Assembly (NCBI RefSeq): GCF_017349295.1
Contig: NZ_JAFMPK010000043.1
Coordinates: 62,001 to 126,000, forward strand
Reading direction: 5' to 3'
Length of the DNA stretch: 64,000 nucleotides
DNA from: Myceligenerans salitolerans
GTDB lineage: Bacteria; Actinomycetota; Actinomycetes; Actinomycetales; Cellulomonadaceae
Position 1 is the stretch's first letter; each line of letters starts with the position of its first letter. Positions 33,219 to 41,281 of the stretch are shown piece after piece. The notes below the pieces were generated by a model that was given only the letters and a program-made list of their open reading frames with translations, did no database searches and was not told the DNA's origin. A program made the position numbers and the translations under genes.

Positions 33219-33434
33219 TCACCACGGTGACCCGAAGAAGAGTGCCGGGTCGAGGGCCGCGATGGTGATGCAGATCGCGGTGGCGGCCGAACCGATGCCG
33301 GCCATGGTGAGGAACTCGCGCCGGCCGAAGCCGCCGACCCGCAGTTCCAGCAGCCTGGCGGGGCTCGAACCCCGGGAGCGGGCGAGTGCCCATCCGGTGC
33401 TCTGCGTCGCGGTCGAGCGATCCGTGTGCGTCAC
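33219..33434 (-). CDS. Small hypothetical membrane protein
   Basis: A 71-residue protein not recognised from any family. The GTG at 33434 has a good GGAGGT ribosome site 6 nt upstream, which supports a real gene. A basic, polar N-terminal half (with GGFGRREFLTMAG, reminiscent of a twin-arginine-like motif) precedes one hydrophobic segment (IGSAATAICITIAALDPALFF). It is divergent from the GH6 cellulase, with 301 bp between them. It could be a small membrane or Tat-exported peptide. Confidence 0.55.
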   Translation of the reverse strand: MTHTDRSTATQSTGWALARSRGSSPARLLELRVGGFGRREFLTMAGIGSAATAICITIAALDPALFFGSPW

Positions 33435-33735
33435 GTTGCTACCTCCGGTGGCTGATGTGCTCGGGGGCTGCCTGCGTGGTGCTGGTGCAGTGCTGCTTGG
33501 TGAAGTTGGCCGGCGCCCCGTGCGGGGCGCCGTGGGAAAACTGTTACACAGATTCGTGACAATGTGAAGTTGTACGACACGTCGAGCTGGTGGCGGGTTT
33601 TTTCATGGGGCTGTCGAGGGGTCCTGGCGGCATCCCGCGCAGGTCACCCATCTAAACGCTTCGGTAGCTGCCGGTGGGGTCAGAGGTCTCCGTACGGTCT
33701 GGGCCTGGAATGGCACCGATCGAAGGAGATCTCCC
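33435..33735. other. Divergent intergenic region upstream of GH6 cellulase
   Basis: No gene is seen in these 301 bp. They contain a perfect GC-rich inverted repeat (CGGCGCCCC/GGGGCGCCG, 33511-33532, loop GTGC), then the AT-rich string TGTTAC-N8-GTGACA (33541-33560) and, 75 bp before the cellulase start, CTAAACGCTTCG (33652-33663). The last has the AAACGCTT core with central CG of LacI-type operators. These are candidates for cellulase control. Confidence 0.5.
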
Positions 33736-35079
33736 ATGCGTACCTCGAGTTCCCGACGACGAGCGAGGTGGGCCTCCGCGGCCGCCGTCGTCTCGCTGGG
33801 TGTCGGAGGCGCTCTCACCGCGGCGACCGTCGCCGCCACCAGCGCCTCCGCGGCCGCGGGTTGTGACGTCGACTACCGCATCACCAACTCGTGGAACGGT
33901 GGCTTCCAGGCCGACGTCACCCTGACCAACCTCGGCGATCCGGTCTCCGGCTGGGACCTGGCCTGGCAGTTCGCCGGTGGCGAGGCGGTCACGCAGGCGT
34001 GGAACGCCGCCGTCACGCAGTCGGGCAGCGGTGTGAGCGCTTCCGACGTCGGCTGGAACGGCAACCTCGGCACGGGAAGTTCCGCGTCGTTCGGCTTCAT
34101 CGGCAGCGGCTCCGCGGCGACGCCGTCGTCCTTCACGATGAACGGCACGACGTGTACGGGTGACGTCGGCGGGGACCCGACCGAGGAGCCCACCGACGAC
34201 CCGACCGAGGACCCGACCGACGACCCGACACAGCCGGCCGATGGTGAGCTCTACGTCGACCCGGGCACACAGGCGTACGAGGCCTGGCAGGCCGCCTCCG
34301 GGTCGGACAAGGACCTCCTGGCGAAGATCGCCCTGACCCCGCAGTCCTACTGGGTGGGGAACTGGGTGGACCCGCAGCACGCCCGCGACGAGGTCGTCGA
34401 CTACACGTCGCGCGCCGTCGCGGCCGGCAAGATCCCCGTGCTCACGGTCTACGCGATCCCCGGGCGGGACTGCGGCAACCACTCCGGTGGCGGTGTCGAG
34501 GAGAGCGAGTACGCGGCGTGGATCGACACGGTCGCCTCGGGCATCCAGGGCGAGCCGTGGGTGATCCTGGAGCCCGACGCACTCGCCCAGCTCGGCGACT
34601 GCGACGGGCAGGGGGACCGCATCGGCTTCCTCCGGTACGCGGCGAACTCGCTCGCGGACGCGGGCGCCCGTGTCTACATCGACGCGGGCCACTCCGCATG
34701 GCTGAGCGCCGGTGAGGCGGCCGGCCGGCTCCAGCAGGTCGGTTTCGCCGACGCCGTGGGCTTCGCCCTGAACACCTCGAACTACCGCACGACGACAGAG
34801 GCGCGAGCGTACGGTGAGCAGGTGTCCGCTCAGGTGGGCGGTCGTCCGTACGTCATCGACACCTCGCGCAACGGGAACGGCCCGGGGAGCGACTGGTGCA
34901 ACCCGAGCGGCCGTGCGCTCGGCGAGCGGCCGACGCTCGTCGACGACGGGACGAACCTCGACGCGTTGCTCTGGGTGAAGCTGCCGGGCGAGTCCGACGG
35001 TGAGTGCAACGGCGGTCCCGCGGCAGGGGCGTGGTGGCAGGAGATGGCTCTCGAACTGGCGCGCAACGCCGCTTGGTGA
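33736..35079 (+). CDS. Secreted GH6 cellulase with N-terminal CBM2
   Basis: A 447-residue extracellular endoglucanase or cellobiohydrolase. The signal peptide is residues 1-40 with an Arg-rich start. A family 2 carbohydrate-binding module is at about 43-140 (Cys43 and Cys140 flanking; Trp residues in SWNGGFQ, SGWDLAW and SDVGWNG). A short Pro-Thr-Glu/Asp linker is at 148-165. The GH6 barrel is at about 172-447. Catalytic aspartates are D245 in IPGRDCGNHSGGG and D281 in VILEPDAL, with WVKLPGESDGEC near the C-terminus typical of the family. A GGAGATCTCCC ribosome region precedes the ATG. The length suits an endoglucanase of the CelA/E2 type. Confidence 0.95.
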   Translation: MRTSSSRRRARWASAAAVVSLGVGGALTAATVAATSASAAAGCDVDYRITNSWNGGFQADVTLTNLGDPVSGWDLAWQFAGGEAVTQAWNAAVTQSGSGVSASDVGWNGNLGTGSSASFGFIGSGSAATPSSFTMNGTTCTGDVGGDPTEEPTDDPTEDPTDDPTQPADGELYVDPGTQAYEAWQAASGSDKDLLAKIALTPQSYWVGNWVDPQHARDEVVDYTSRAVAAGKIPVLTVYAIPGRDCGNHSGGGVEESEYAAWIDTVASGIQGEPWVILEPDALAQLGDCDGQGDRIGFLRYAANSLADAGARVYIDAGHSAWLSAGEAAGRLQQVGFADAVGFALNTSNYRTTTEARAYGEQVSAQVGGRPYVIDTSRNGNGPGSDWCNPSGRALGERPTLVDDGTNLDALLWVKLPGESDGECNGGPAAGAWWQEMALELARNAAW

Positions 35080-35093
35080 GGTAGACAGCTCCA

Positions 35094-35133
35094 CCGGGGC
35101 AGAGGGTTCTCCGTCGAGAGCCCTCTGCCCCGG
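35094..35133. terminator. Bidirectional terminator after cellulase gene
   Basis: CCGGGGCAGAGGG (35094-35106) pairs exactly with CCCTCTGCCCCGG (35121-35133), and the interior continues pairing (TTCTC/GAGAG with one G-U) down to a CGTC tetraloop. The result is an 18-bp stem between the convergent cellulase and TetR genes. Confidence 0.8.
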
Positions 35134-35261
35134 CTCGTTCCTGCCTGCGCGGGCCACGGGGCCACGTGACCCACTCGGTCGCCGGCGGTTCCCGACGGCC
35201 CTGACCGGTCACGAGGCGGCCACGGCCCGGGGCTCGAAGTGCCGGTCCCGCACACGGCGTG

Positions 35262-35993
35262 CTATGCGCGAGGACCGATGAGGAGGTCGACCAGGTGGCC
35301 GAGGAGGGCCTGGTCCGGGCCGTGCGGTGCGCTCGTGCCCTTCGACTCGGTGAGCGGGTGCTCGACGGCGTGGCGGCGGTCGATCGCCTCGTGGACCGCG
35401 AGCAACGTGTCGATGGCCGTGTCGGTGTCGACGACGAACCGGAGGCCCAGGGTCTCGAGGATGCGGGTGATGGCGTCGGTCAGCTCCTCCCGGAGCGTGG
35501 TCACGTGGGTGGAGTACAGGGCCGCGACGCGGGCGTCGCGCATGGCGAGCAGCTCGAGCTCGGAGCGCAGCAGCGTCCACTGGCGGCTGTGGTCCGGGTC
35601 GGTCGCCACGGCGTTGAGGATCTGTGCGATCGCGTCGTGGTCCACGGCGCCGGACCGGAACTCGCAGGGGTCCAGCGAACGGGTGGCCGCCTCGAGCGCG
35701 TCGAGCTGCTGCCGCTTGAGGCGGTCTGCGAGTGCGAGGAACAGCTCTTCCTTGCTGTCGAAGTTCGAGTAGAACGCGCCGCGCGTGAAACCGGCGGTCT
35801 CGCAGATGACCTCGATCGAGGCGCCATGGATGCCGTCCCGTGCGAAGACGGTGTAGGCGGCGTCCATCAGACGCGCCCGTGTGCGCTCGCGGCGTGGGGT
35901 CAGCGCGGTGGCCAGGGCGCTCTCGGCCGGAGACGCGCCCGGATCGGCGGCGCCCTGTCCGACGGCGTCGTCGCGCAGCGGCTCGGCGGTCAC
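35262..35993 (-). CDS. TetR family transcriptional regulator
   Basis: A 243-residue repressor. The N-terminal HTH is at about 32-78 (RRERTRARLMDAAYTVFARDGIHGASIEVICETAGFTRGAFYSNFDSKEELF; the last part is the TetR signature). The C-terminal ligand-binding helical domain fills the rest. A 30-residue acidic/Ala-rich N-terminal tail precedes the HTH. The GTG at 35993 has GAGGAGA upstream. It is divergent from the MMPL-YhgE operon, with the palindrome GATAC-N6-GTATC between the two starts, so it most likely represses both itself and that operon. The ligand is unknown, possibly a lipid or drug. Confidence 0.9.
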   Translation of the reverse strand: MTAEPLRDDAVGQGAADPGASPAESALATALTPRRERTRARLMDAAYTVFARDGIHGASIEVICETAGFTRGAFYSNFDSKEELFLALADRLKRQQLDALEAATRSLDPCEFRSGAVDHDAIAQILNAVATDPDHSRQWTLLRSELELLAMRDARVAALYSTHVTTLREELTDAITRILETLGLRFVVDTDTAIDTLLAVHEAIDRRHAVEHPLTESKGTSAPHGPDQALLGHLVDLLIGPRA

Positions 35994-36049
35994 GATCTCT
36001 CCTCGGGTGGTGGTGCGACTTAGGAGTGTAGTCCGATCGGCCGAGTGTC

Positions 36050-36065
36050 GATACACGAACGTATC
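36050..36065. promoter_or_regulatory. TetR-type operator between tetR and MMPL gene
   Basis: GATAC (36050-36054) and GTATC (36061-36065) form an inverted repeat around ACGAAC. Further GATAC-like copies flank it (GATACA at 36068-36073). It lies 46 bp before the MMPL start and 57 bp before the tetR start. Confidence 0.6.
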
Positions 36066-36110
36066 CGATACAGTGATGCATCGAACCACTGGAACCCCTT
36101 GGGAGCGTTC

Positions 36111-38909
36111 GTGTCTTCTGCTCTGTACTCGCTGGGTCGCTGGGCTGTGCGTGCGCGCCGGCTCGTCCTGGTCGGCTGGATCCTGGTCCTCGGGCTCGCC
36201 GGCGGTGCCGCTGGACTGCTGCAACAGGGACTCGACAACCAGGTGTCGATCCCCGGCACCGAGTCCCAGCTCGCCCTGGATCGGCTGTCCGCCACGTTCC
36301 CGCAGGTGAGTGGTGCGTCGGCGCAGGTCATCGTTGTTGCGCCGGAAGGTTCGGACGTCTACGACGACGCGATGCGCGACGCCGTCGAGGGCGGTGTCAC
36401 CGCTTTGGGCGACGTCTCGCAGGTCGCCGCGGTCACGTCGCCCTACGACGACCAGATGCCGGCGTCCGTGTCCGACGACGACACGGCGACCCTCCTGACC
36501 ATCCAGCTCGACGGCAACGAGAGCTCGGTCACCGACGAGACGAAGGAGGCTCTGTCGGATGCGGCGGCGGCGCTCGACGCCGACCTGCCGGACGGGGCCG
36601 AGGCGCACCTCGGCGGACAACTCTTCGCCACCGAGTTCCCGGAGATCTCCCTGGTGGAAGGGGTCGGGCTGCTCGTGGCCATGGTGGTCCTGGTCATGAC
36701 GCTCGGATCGCTGATCGCGGCCGGGTTGCCGCTGTTCAACGCGCTTCTCGGGGTCGGGGTGTCGATGGCCCTCCTGTTCGCCGCGACCTCGCTCGGTCCC
36801 ATCAGTTCGACCACCCCGATGCTGGCCGTGATGCTCGGGCTGGCGGTGGGCATCGACTACGCGCTCTTCATCGTGTCGCGGCACCGGGAGCAGCTGCGGG
36901 ACGGGCTCCCGGTCGAGGAGTCGGTGGCCCGTGCGACGGCGACAGCGGGCTCCGCGGTCGTCTTCGCCGGGCTCACCGTCATGATCGCTCTGGTCGGTCT
37001 GAGCGTCGCCGGTATCCCGTTCCTGTCGGTCATGGGCATCGCCGCCGCGGTGACCGTGGGTGTCACCGTGATCGTCTCCCTGACCCTCCTCCCCGCCCTG
37101 CTCGCCATGGCGGGGGAGCGCCTGCGGCCGAGGAAGCGCCCGAGCGCGGCCTCCGACGAGGACGACGAGGGAGAGAACCGGACGCACGGCGCCGCCGACC
37201 GGTTCTTCTCGGGATGGGTCCGCGGGGTGACGCGCTACCCGGCGGTGACGGTGGCGCTCGTCGTGGTGGCCCTGGGCTCGCTCGCGCTACCCGCGACGAA
37301 CCTGCGGCTCGCGTTGCCGGATGCCGGCGTGCTGTCCGAGGACAACTCCGCGCGGGTCACCTACGACCTGGTGTCCGAGAAGTTCGGCGACGGCTTCAAC
37401 GGGCCGCTCGTCATCACCGGATCCATCGTGACGAGCAACGACCCGGTCGCCCTGATGGAGCAGATCGGCGACGAGCTGGCGGACCTGCCGGGCGTCGCGG
37501 ACGTGCCCCTCGCCACGCCGAACGAGTCCGCCGACACCGGGATCGTGCAAGTGGTTCCCACGGGTGGCCCGACGTCGGCCGAGACCGAAGCGCTCGTGCA
37601 CGAGATCCGGAGTCTGCACGGTCACTTCCTGGACACCTACGGCGTCGACCTCGCGGTGACGGGCTCGACGGCGGTCGGGATCGACGTGTCGGCCAAGCTC
37701 GGCGCCGCACTGCTTCCCTTCGCACTGCTCGTCGTCGGTTTGTCGCTCGTCCTGCTGACCATGGTCTTCCGTTCGATCGCGGTGCCGATCAAGGCGACCG
37801 TGGGATACCTGCTCTCGGTCGGTGCGGCCTTCGGCGTGATCACGCTCGTGTTCGAGAACGGCTACCTGGCCGAGCTGCTGGGTGTGACCCGGACCGGCCC
37901 CGTGATCAGCTTCATGCCCATCGTTCTCATGGGCGTGCTGTTCGGACTGGCCATGGACTACGAGGTCTTCCTGGTGTCACGCATCCGCGAGGACTACGTG
38001 CACGGGAGAGGACGGGACCGGGCGCGGAGGGCGATCACGACCGGCTTCCGCGGCGCGGCGGGAGTCGTCACCGCTGCCGCCGTGATCATGACCGCGGTGT
38101 TCGTTGCGTTCGTCCCGCACGGGGACATGAACCTCAAGCCGATCGCGCTCGGGCTGGCGGTGGGTGTCTTCGTGGACGCCTTCGTCGTCCGGATGGTTCT
38201 CGTGCCCGCGGTCCTGGCACTGCTGGGAGAGAAGGCCTGGTGGATCCCCCGGAGGCTCGACGCGGCGCTGCCGTCGTTCGACGTCGAAGGGGAGGGCCTG
38301 GCACGCGAGATCGCCCTGGCCGACTGGCCCGAGCCCGGAGCGACGGATGCCGTCGCCGCCGAGGGGATGGTGGTTCGTAGCGACGCGGGCGTCATGGCCG
38401 GCCCGGTGACCGCTCGAGTACCGCAAGGAGGAGTGCTTCTCGTGCGCGGCGACTCCGCCACCCAGGTCAGCAGCGTTCTCCTCGCCATGGCGGGTCGGCT
38501 CGTACGTGCGGGCGGGATCGAGCTGGACGGCAAGCTGAAGACCACCGGGCTGGTGCTGCCCGAACGGGCCGCGACGGTACGTGGAAGAGTCGCGGTCGTC
38601 GATGCGAGTGAGGCCGCGAGCGGTATCGCGGCCGACGAGGCCGTCCGGCGGACGGTGGCCGACCGCGCGCGCCTGGTCGTCGTGGAGGGCACCGAGACCG
38701 TCGGGGACCTGACCGGGCGGTTGGAACTGGCGCGAGCGCTCGCGCACGTGCAGCGTGCCGGGGTCGCCGTGGTGGTGGGCGCGGTCGGCGCCCCGGCAAC
38801 AGATCTGGTGCCGGCCGGCACGCCCGTGCTCGATGTCGGTGCTGCCGGGGACCCCGCTCTGGCGAACGGGCGCGGGAACGAGATTTCGATGCAGGAGGTT
38901 CGGCGATGA
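36111..38909 (+). CDS. MMPL/RND family transporter with C-terminal degenerate ABC-ATPase-like domain
   Basis: A 932-residue membrane protein. The first 720 residues are an actinobacterial MMPL transporter: two sets of six helices, each preceded by a large external loop. GLAVGIDYALFIVSRHREQL and GLAMDYEVFLVSRIREDYVHGR carry the family Asp-Tyr motif in helices 4 and 10. The extra C-terminal 190 residues look like an ABC ATPase without a working site: ARVPQGGVLLVRGDSATQ is aligned to a Walker A but lacks the Lys-Ser/Thr, and LLAMAGRLVRAGGIELDG and ARLVVVEGTETVGDLTG follow in order. The GTG at 36111 has GGGAG upstream. It overlaps YhgE by 4 bp. Export of a lipid or drug is likely. Confidence 0.87.
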   Translation: MSSALYSLGRWAVRARRLVLVGWILVLGLAGGAAGLLQQGLDNQVSIPGTESQLALDRLSATFPQVSGASAQVIVVAPEGSDVYDDAMRDAVEGGVTALGDVSQVAAVTSPYDDQMPASVSDDDTATLLTIQLDGNESSVTDETKEALSDAAAALDADLPDGAEAHLGGQLFATEFPEISLVEGVGLLVAMVVLVMTLGSLIAAGLPLFNALLGVGVSMALLFAATSLGPISSTTPMLAVMLGLAVGIDYALFIVSRHREQLRDGLPVEESVARATATAGSAVVFAGLTVMIALVGLSVAGIPFLSVMGIAAAVTVGVTVIVSLTLLPALLAMAGERLRPRKRPSAASDEDDEGENRTHGAADRFFSGWVRGVTRYPAVTVALVVVALGSLALPATNLRLALPDAGVLSEDNSARVTYDLVSEKFGDGFNGPLVITGSIVTSNDPVALMEQIGDELADLPGVADVPLATPNESADTGIVQVVPTGGPTSAETEALVHEIRSLHGHFLDTYGVDLAVTGSTAVGIDVSAKLGAALLPFALLVVGLSLVLLTMVFRSIAVPIKATVGYLLSVGAAFGVITLVFENGYLAELLGVTRTGPVISFMPIVLMGVLFGLAMDYEVFLVSRIREDYVHGRGRDRARRAITTGFRGAAGVVTAAAVIMTAVFVAFVPHGDMNLKPIALGLAVGVFVDAFVVRMVLVPAVLALLGEKAWWIPRRLDAALPSFDVEGEGLAREIALADWPEPGATDAVAAEGMVVRSDAGVMAGPVTARVPQGGVLLVRGDSATQVSSVLLAMAGRLVRAGGIELDGKLKTTGLVLPERAATVRGRVAVVDASEAASGIAADEAVRRTVADRARLVVVEGTETVGDLTGRLELARALAHVQRAGVAVVVGAVGAPATDLVPAGTPVLDVGAAGDPALANGRGNEISMQEVRR

Positions 38910-41194
38910 ACGCGAAGAGGTGGCTGCGGCCGGAACCCGTACGTGATCAGCGGAAGGCGGCGGCTGTCGCGCTTCTGCCGCTCATGATCCTGGGACTTCT
39001 CCTGTCGGCCTTGTGGAACCCGCAGGACCGGCTCGACACCGTACCGGCCGCGATCGTCAATCTCGACGAACCGGTGGAGGTCGACGGGCAGCTGGTACCG
39101 CTCGGTCGGCAGCTTGCGGCAGGCCTGGTAAGCGGGGGAGAGGTGCCTGACGAAGGTGAGTCCGCCGCCGTGCCGGCGTCCGACGACAGCTACGACTGGC
39201 GTGTGACCGACGCGGAGGATGCGGCCTCAGGGCTCGCCGACGGCGAGTACGCCGCCGTCGTGACGATTCCCGAGGGATTCTCGTCGGCGGCGACGTCCTA
39301 CGGCGGCGACGACCCGTCGGAGGCGCGCAAGGCGACGATCGATGTGGCGACGGCACCCGACGGCCGGATCCTCGACGACGCGCTGGCGCAGATCGTGGCG
39401 CAGACGGCGACGAGCGTTCTCGGTGACACCCTGACCGAGACCTACGTCGACAACGTGCTGGTGGGCTTCTCGACCCTGTCCGGAGAGCTCGGCACGGCCG
39501 CGGACGGCGCCGGCGACCTCGCCGACGGCGCCTCGGAGGCAGGCGACGGTGCGGAGCAGCTGGCCGACGGCGCCCGCCAGGCGTCGGACGGCGCGGCGGA
39601 ACTGGGCGACGGAGCCGGCCGGATCGCGGGTGGCGCCGGCGAACTGGCCGGCGGTGCCGGTCAGTGGGCCGGGGGAGCAAGCGAATGGGCAGCCGGTGCG
39701 TCTCAGTGGGCCGCGGGTGCCGACGCGCTTTCTGCCGGCATGTACGACCTGGCCGGCGGTGTAGGGCGCAGCGCGATGGGCGCGAACCAGCTGGCAGATG
39801 GAGCGCAGGACCTCTCAAAGGGCGCACAGCAACTCGCCGGCGGAAGCCAGGAGTTCGCTTCGAAGATCGCCATGGTGGACCAGCAGGTCAGCGATCTCTC
39901 CGGTGAGGCACAAGACATGATCGCGAGTCTGGAGTCGCTGGGTGGCGATCTCGAGCAGCTTGCCGCTGGCATCGCGATACTGTGCGGCGGTTCGATCGTT
40001 GAGGAAGGTTCTGAGCTGACCGAGGAGGCTCAGGCCCAGCTGACCGCACTCTGCGACAAGCTGGCGGAGATGGACGGCGATGCGGAGCCAGGGATCGACA
40101 AGATCATGGAGAAGCTGGACTCGTTCGCCACCGGAGCCGACGATCTCGCGGACGGCTCGGAACGGCTTGCCAAGAGCTCGCAGACCGTGGCCGACGGCGT
40201 GACCGAGCTGGCATCCGGTGTCGGTGAACTCTCCGGTGGCCTCACCGCGTTGCAGCGGGGCGCCAACGACGTCGCCGCGGGGACTGAGGGGCTCGCCAAC
40301 GGCGCCCAGGAACTGGCTGCGGGTGCCACGGGACTCGCCGGCGGAGCCTCCGAACTCTCCTCCGGCGCCGGAGGCCTGGCAAACGGCGTCTCCGGTCTGG
40401 CCGCAGGCGCCGGAGACCTCTCCGGGGGCATCGACACGGTGGCGGCCGGTACGGACGACCTCGCCACCGGCATCCACGAGATGGCCGGCGGAGCAGGCGA
40501 CCTGTCCGACGGCCTCGACCAGGCCACCGAAGAGCTTCCGGCCTACAGCGACGCGGAGCGCCGGTCGCTCGCCTCCGTCGTGGCGGACCCGGTCGAGGTG
40601 ACCGGTGCGTCCGAGCTCGGCACCGGTGCCACCGGACCGATGTTCGCGGTCCTGGCTCTCTGGCTCGGCGCACTCGGCGTCATGCTCGTGTTCCCGCCGG
40701 TGCCCTTCGGTGCTCGCGGCTCGACACGCGGCCCGCTGCGCCTGGCCCTCGGTGCTCTTGCCCTGCCGGCCGCCATAGGAGTCGTGACCGGTGCGGTGAC
40801 CGGAGCGATCCTCGCCGCGGTGGAGGGGCTCGACGCAGGCGGCTGGGCCGCCGCGATCACGGTCGGCACCCTCGTATCGGTCGCGTTCGTCGTCGTGAAC
40901 CAGGCGCTGGCCGCGGGGCTCGGACACGTGGGACGAGGGATCAGCCTCGTCATCGCGGTGCTGGTGATCGCCGCCGGGGTGGTCTCCACAGCGCCGGCAG
41001 GGCTGCGTGGGCTGGCGGCGTTCCTCCCGGTCGGCGCCGCTCAGGAGGCGCTGGCCGCGATCACGGAGGGTTCCGGTGGCCTGTCCGCGGCCTGTGCGGC
41101 GCTGGTCGTCTGGGCGCTGGCAGCTCTGGCGGCGACGACCTTGGCGGTCTCTCGCTCGCGCACGGTCCGCGCGGCCGGGCTCCGGCAGGCCTGA
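38906..41194 (+). CDS. YhgE/Pip domain-containing membrane protein
   Basis: A 762-residue protein. One N-terminal transmembrane helix (about 20-40) is followed by a YhgE/Pip extracellular domain (TVPAAIVNLDEPVEVDGQ; AAVVTIPEGFSSAA; LTETYVDNVLVGF). A long helical region contains two blocks of degenerate 7-residue GAxxLAxG repeats (about 195-300 and 405-540), with a Cys-containing insertion between them. Five hydrophobic helices end the protein. Relatives are ABC-2-type proteins associated with phage infection, type VII-like secretion or lipid export. The ATGA overlap with the MMPL gene, and the dead ATPase domain fused there, suggest the two form one machine. Function is not proven. Confidence 0.88.
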   Translation: MNAKRWLRPEPVRDQRKAAAVALLPLMILGLLLSALWNPQDRLDTVPAAIVNLDEPVEVDGQLVPLGRQLAAGLVSGGEVPDEGESAAVPASDDSYDWRVTDAEDAASGLADGEYAAVVTIPEGFSSAATSYGGDDPSEARKATIDVATAPDGRILDDALAQIVAQTATSVLGDTLTETYVDNVLVGFSTLSGELGTAADGAGDLADGASEAGDGAEQLADGARQASDGAAELGDGAGRIAGGAGELAGGAGQWAGGASEWAAGASQWAAGADALSAGMYDLAGGVGRSAMGANQLADGAQDLSKGAQQLAGGSQEFASKIAMVDQQVSDLSGEAQDMIASLESLGGDLEQLAAGIAILCGGSIVEEGSELTEEAQAQLTALCDKLAEMDGDAEPGIDKIMEKLDSFATGADDLADGSERLAKSSQTVADGVTELASGVGELSGGLTALQRGANDVAAGTEGLANGAQELAAGATGLAGGASELSSGAGGLANGVSGLAAGAGDLSGGIDTVAAGTDDLATGIHEMAGGAGDLSDGLDQATEELPAYSDAERRSLASVVADPVEVTGASELGTGATGPMFAVLALWLGALGVMLVFPPVPFGARGSTRGPLRLALGALALPAAIGVVTGAVTGAILAAVEGLDAGGWAAAITVGTLVSVAFVVVNQALAAGLGHVGRGISLVIAVLVIAAGVVSTAPAGLRGLAAFLPVGAAQEALAAITEGSGGLSAACAALVVWALAALAATTLAVSRSRTVRAAGLRQA

Positions 41195-41202
41195 GGCCCG
41201 GC

Positions 41203-41241
41203 CTCGGTGGTCGAGCCGGCCGAGCCGGCTCGACCACCGAG
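41203..41241. terminator. Bidirectional terminator, YhgE / purB
   Basis: An exact 18-bp inverted repeat, CTCGGTGGTCGAGCCGGC (41203-41220) and its complement (41224-41241), has a CGA loop. It lies in the 87-bp gap between two convergent genes. Confidence 0.8.
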
Positions 41242-41281
41242 CCTCCGCCGTGCGATTGCGCCGGCAGCCGACGAGCCCGCG

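Noticed and set aside
33355-33378. tRNA-like T-arm on the minus strand (CGGGG-TTCGAG-CCCCG)
   Set aside because: The loop has 6 instead of 7 bases and no matching acceptor, D or anticodon arms exist around it; it is part of the small membrane protein gene.
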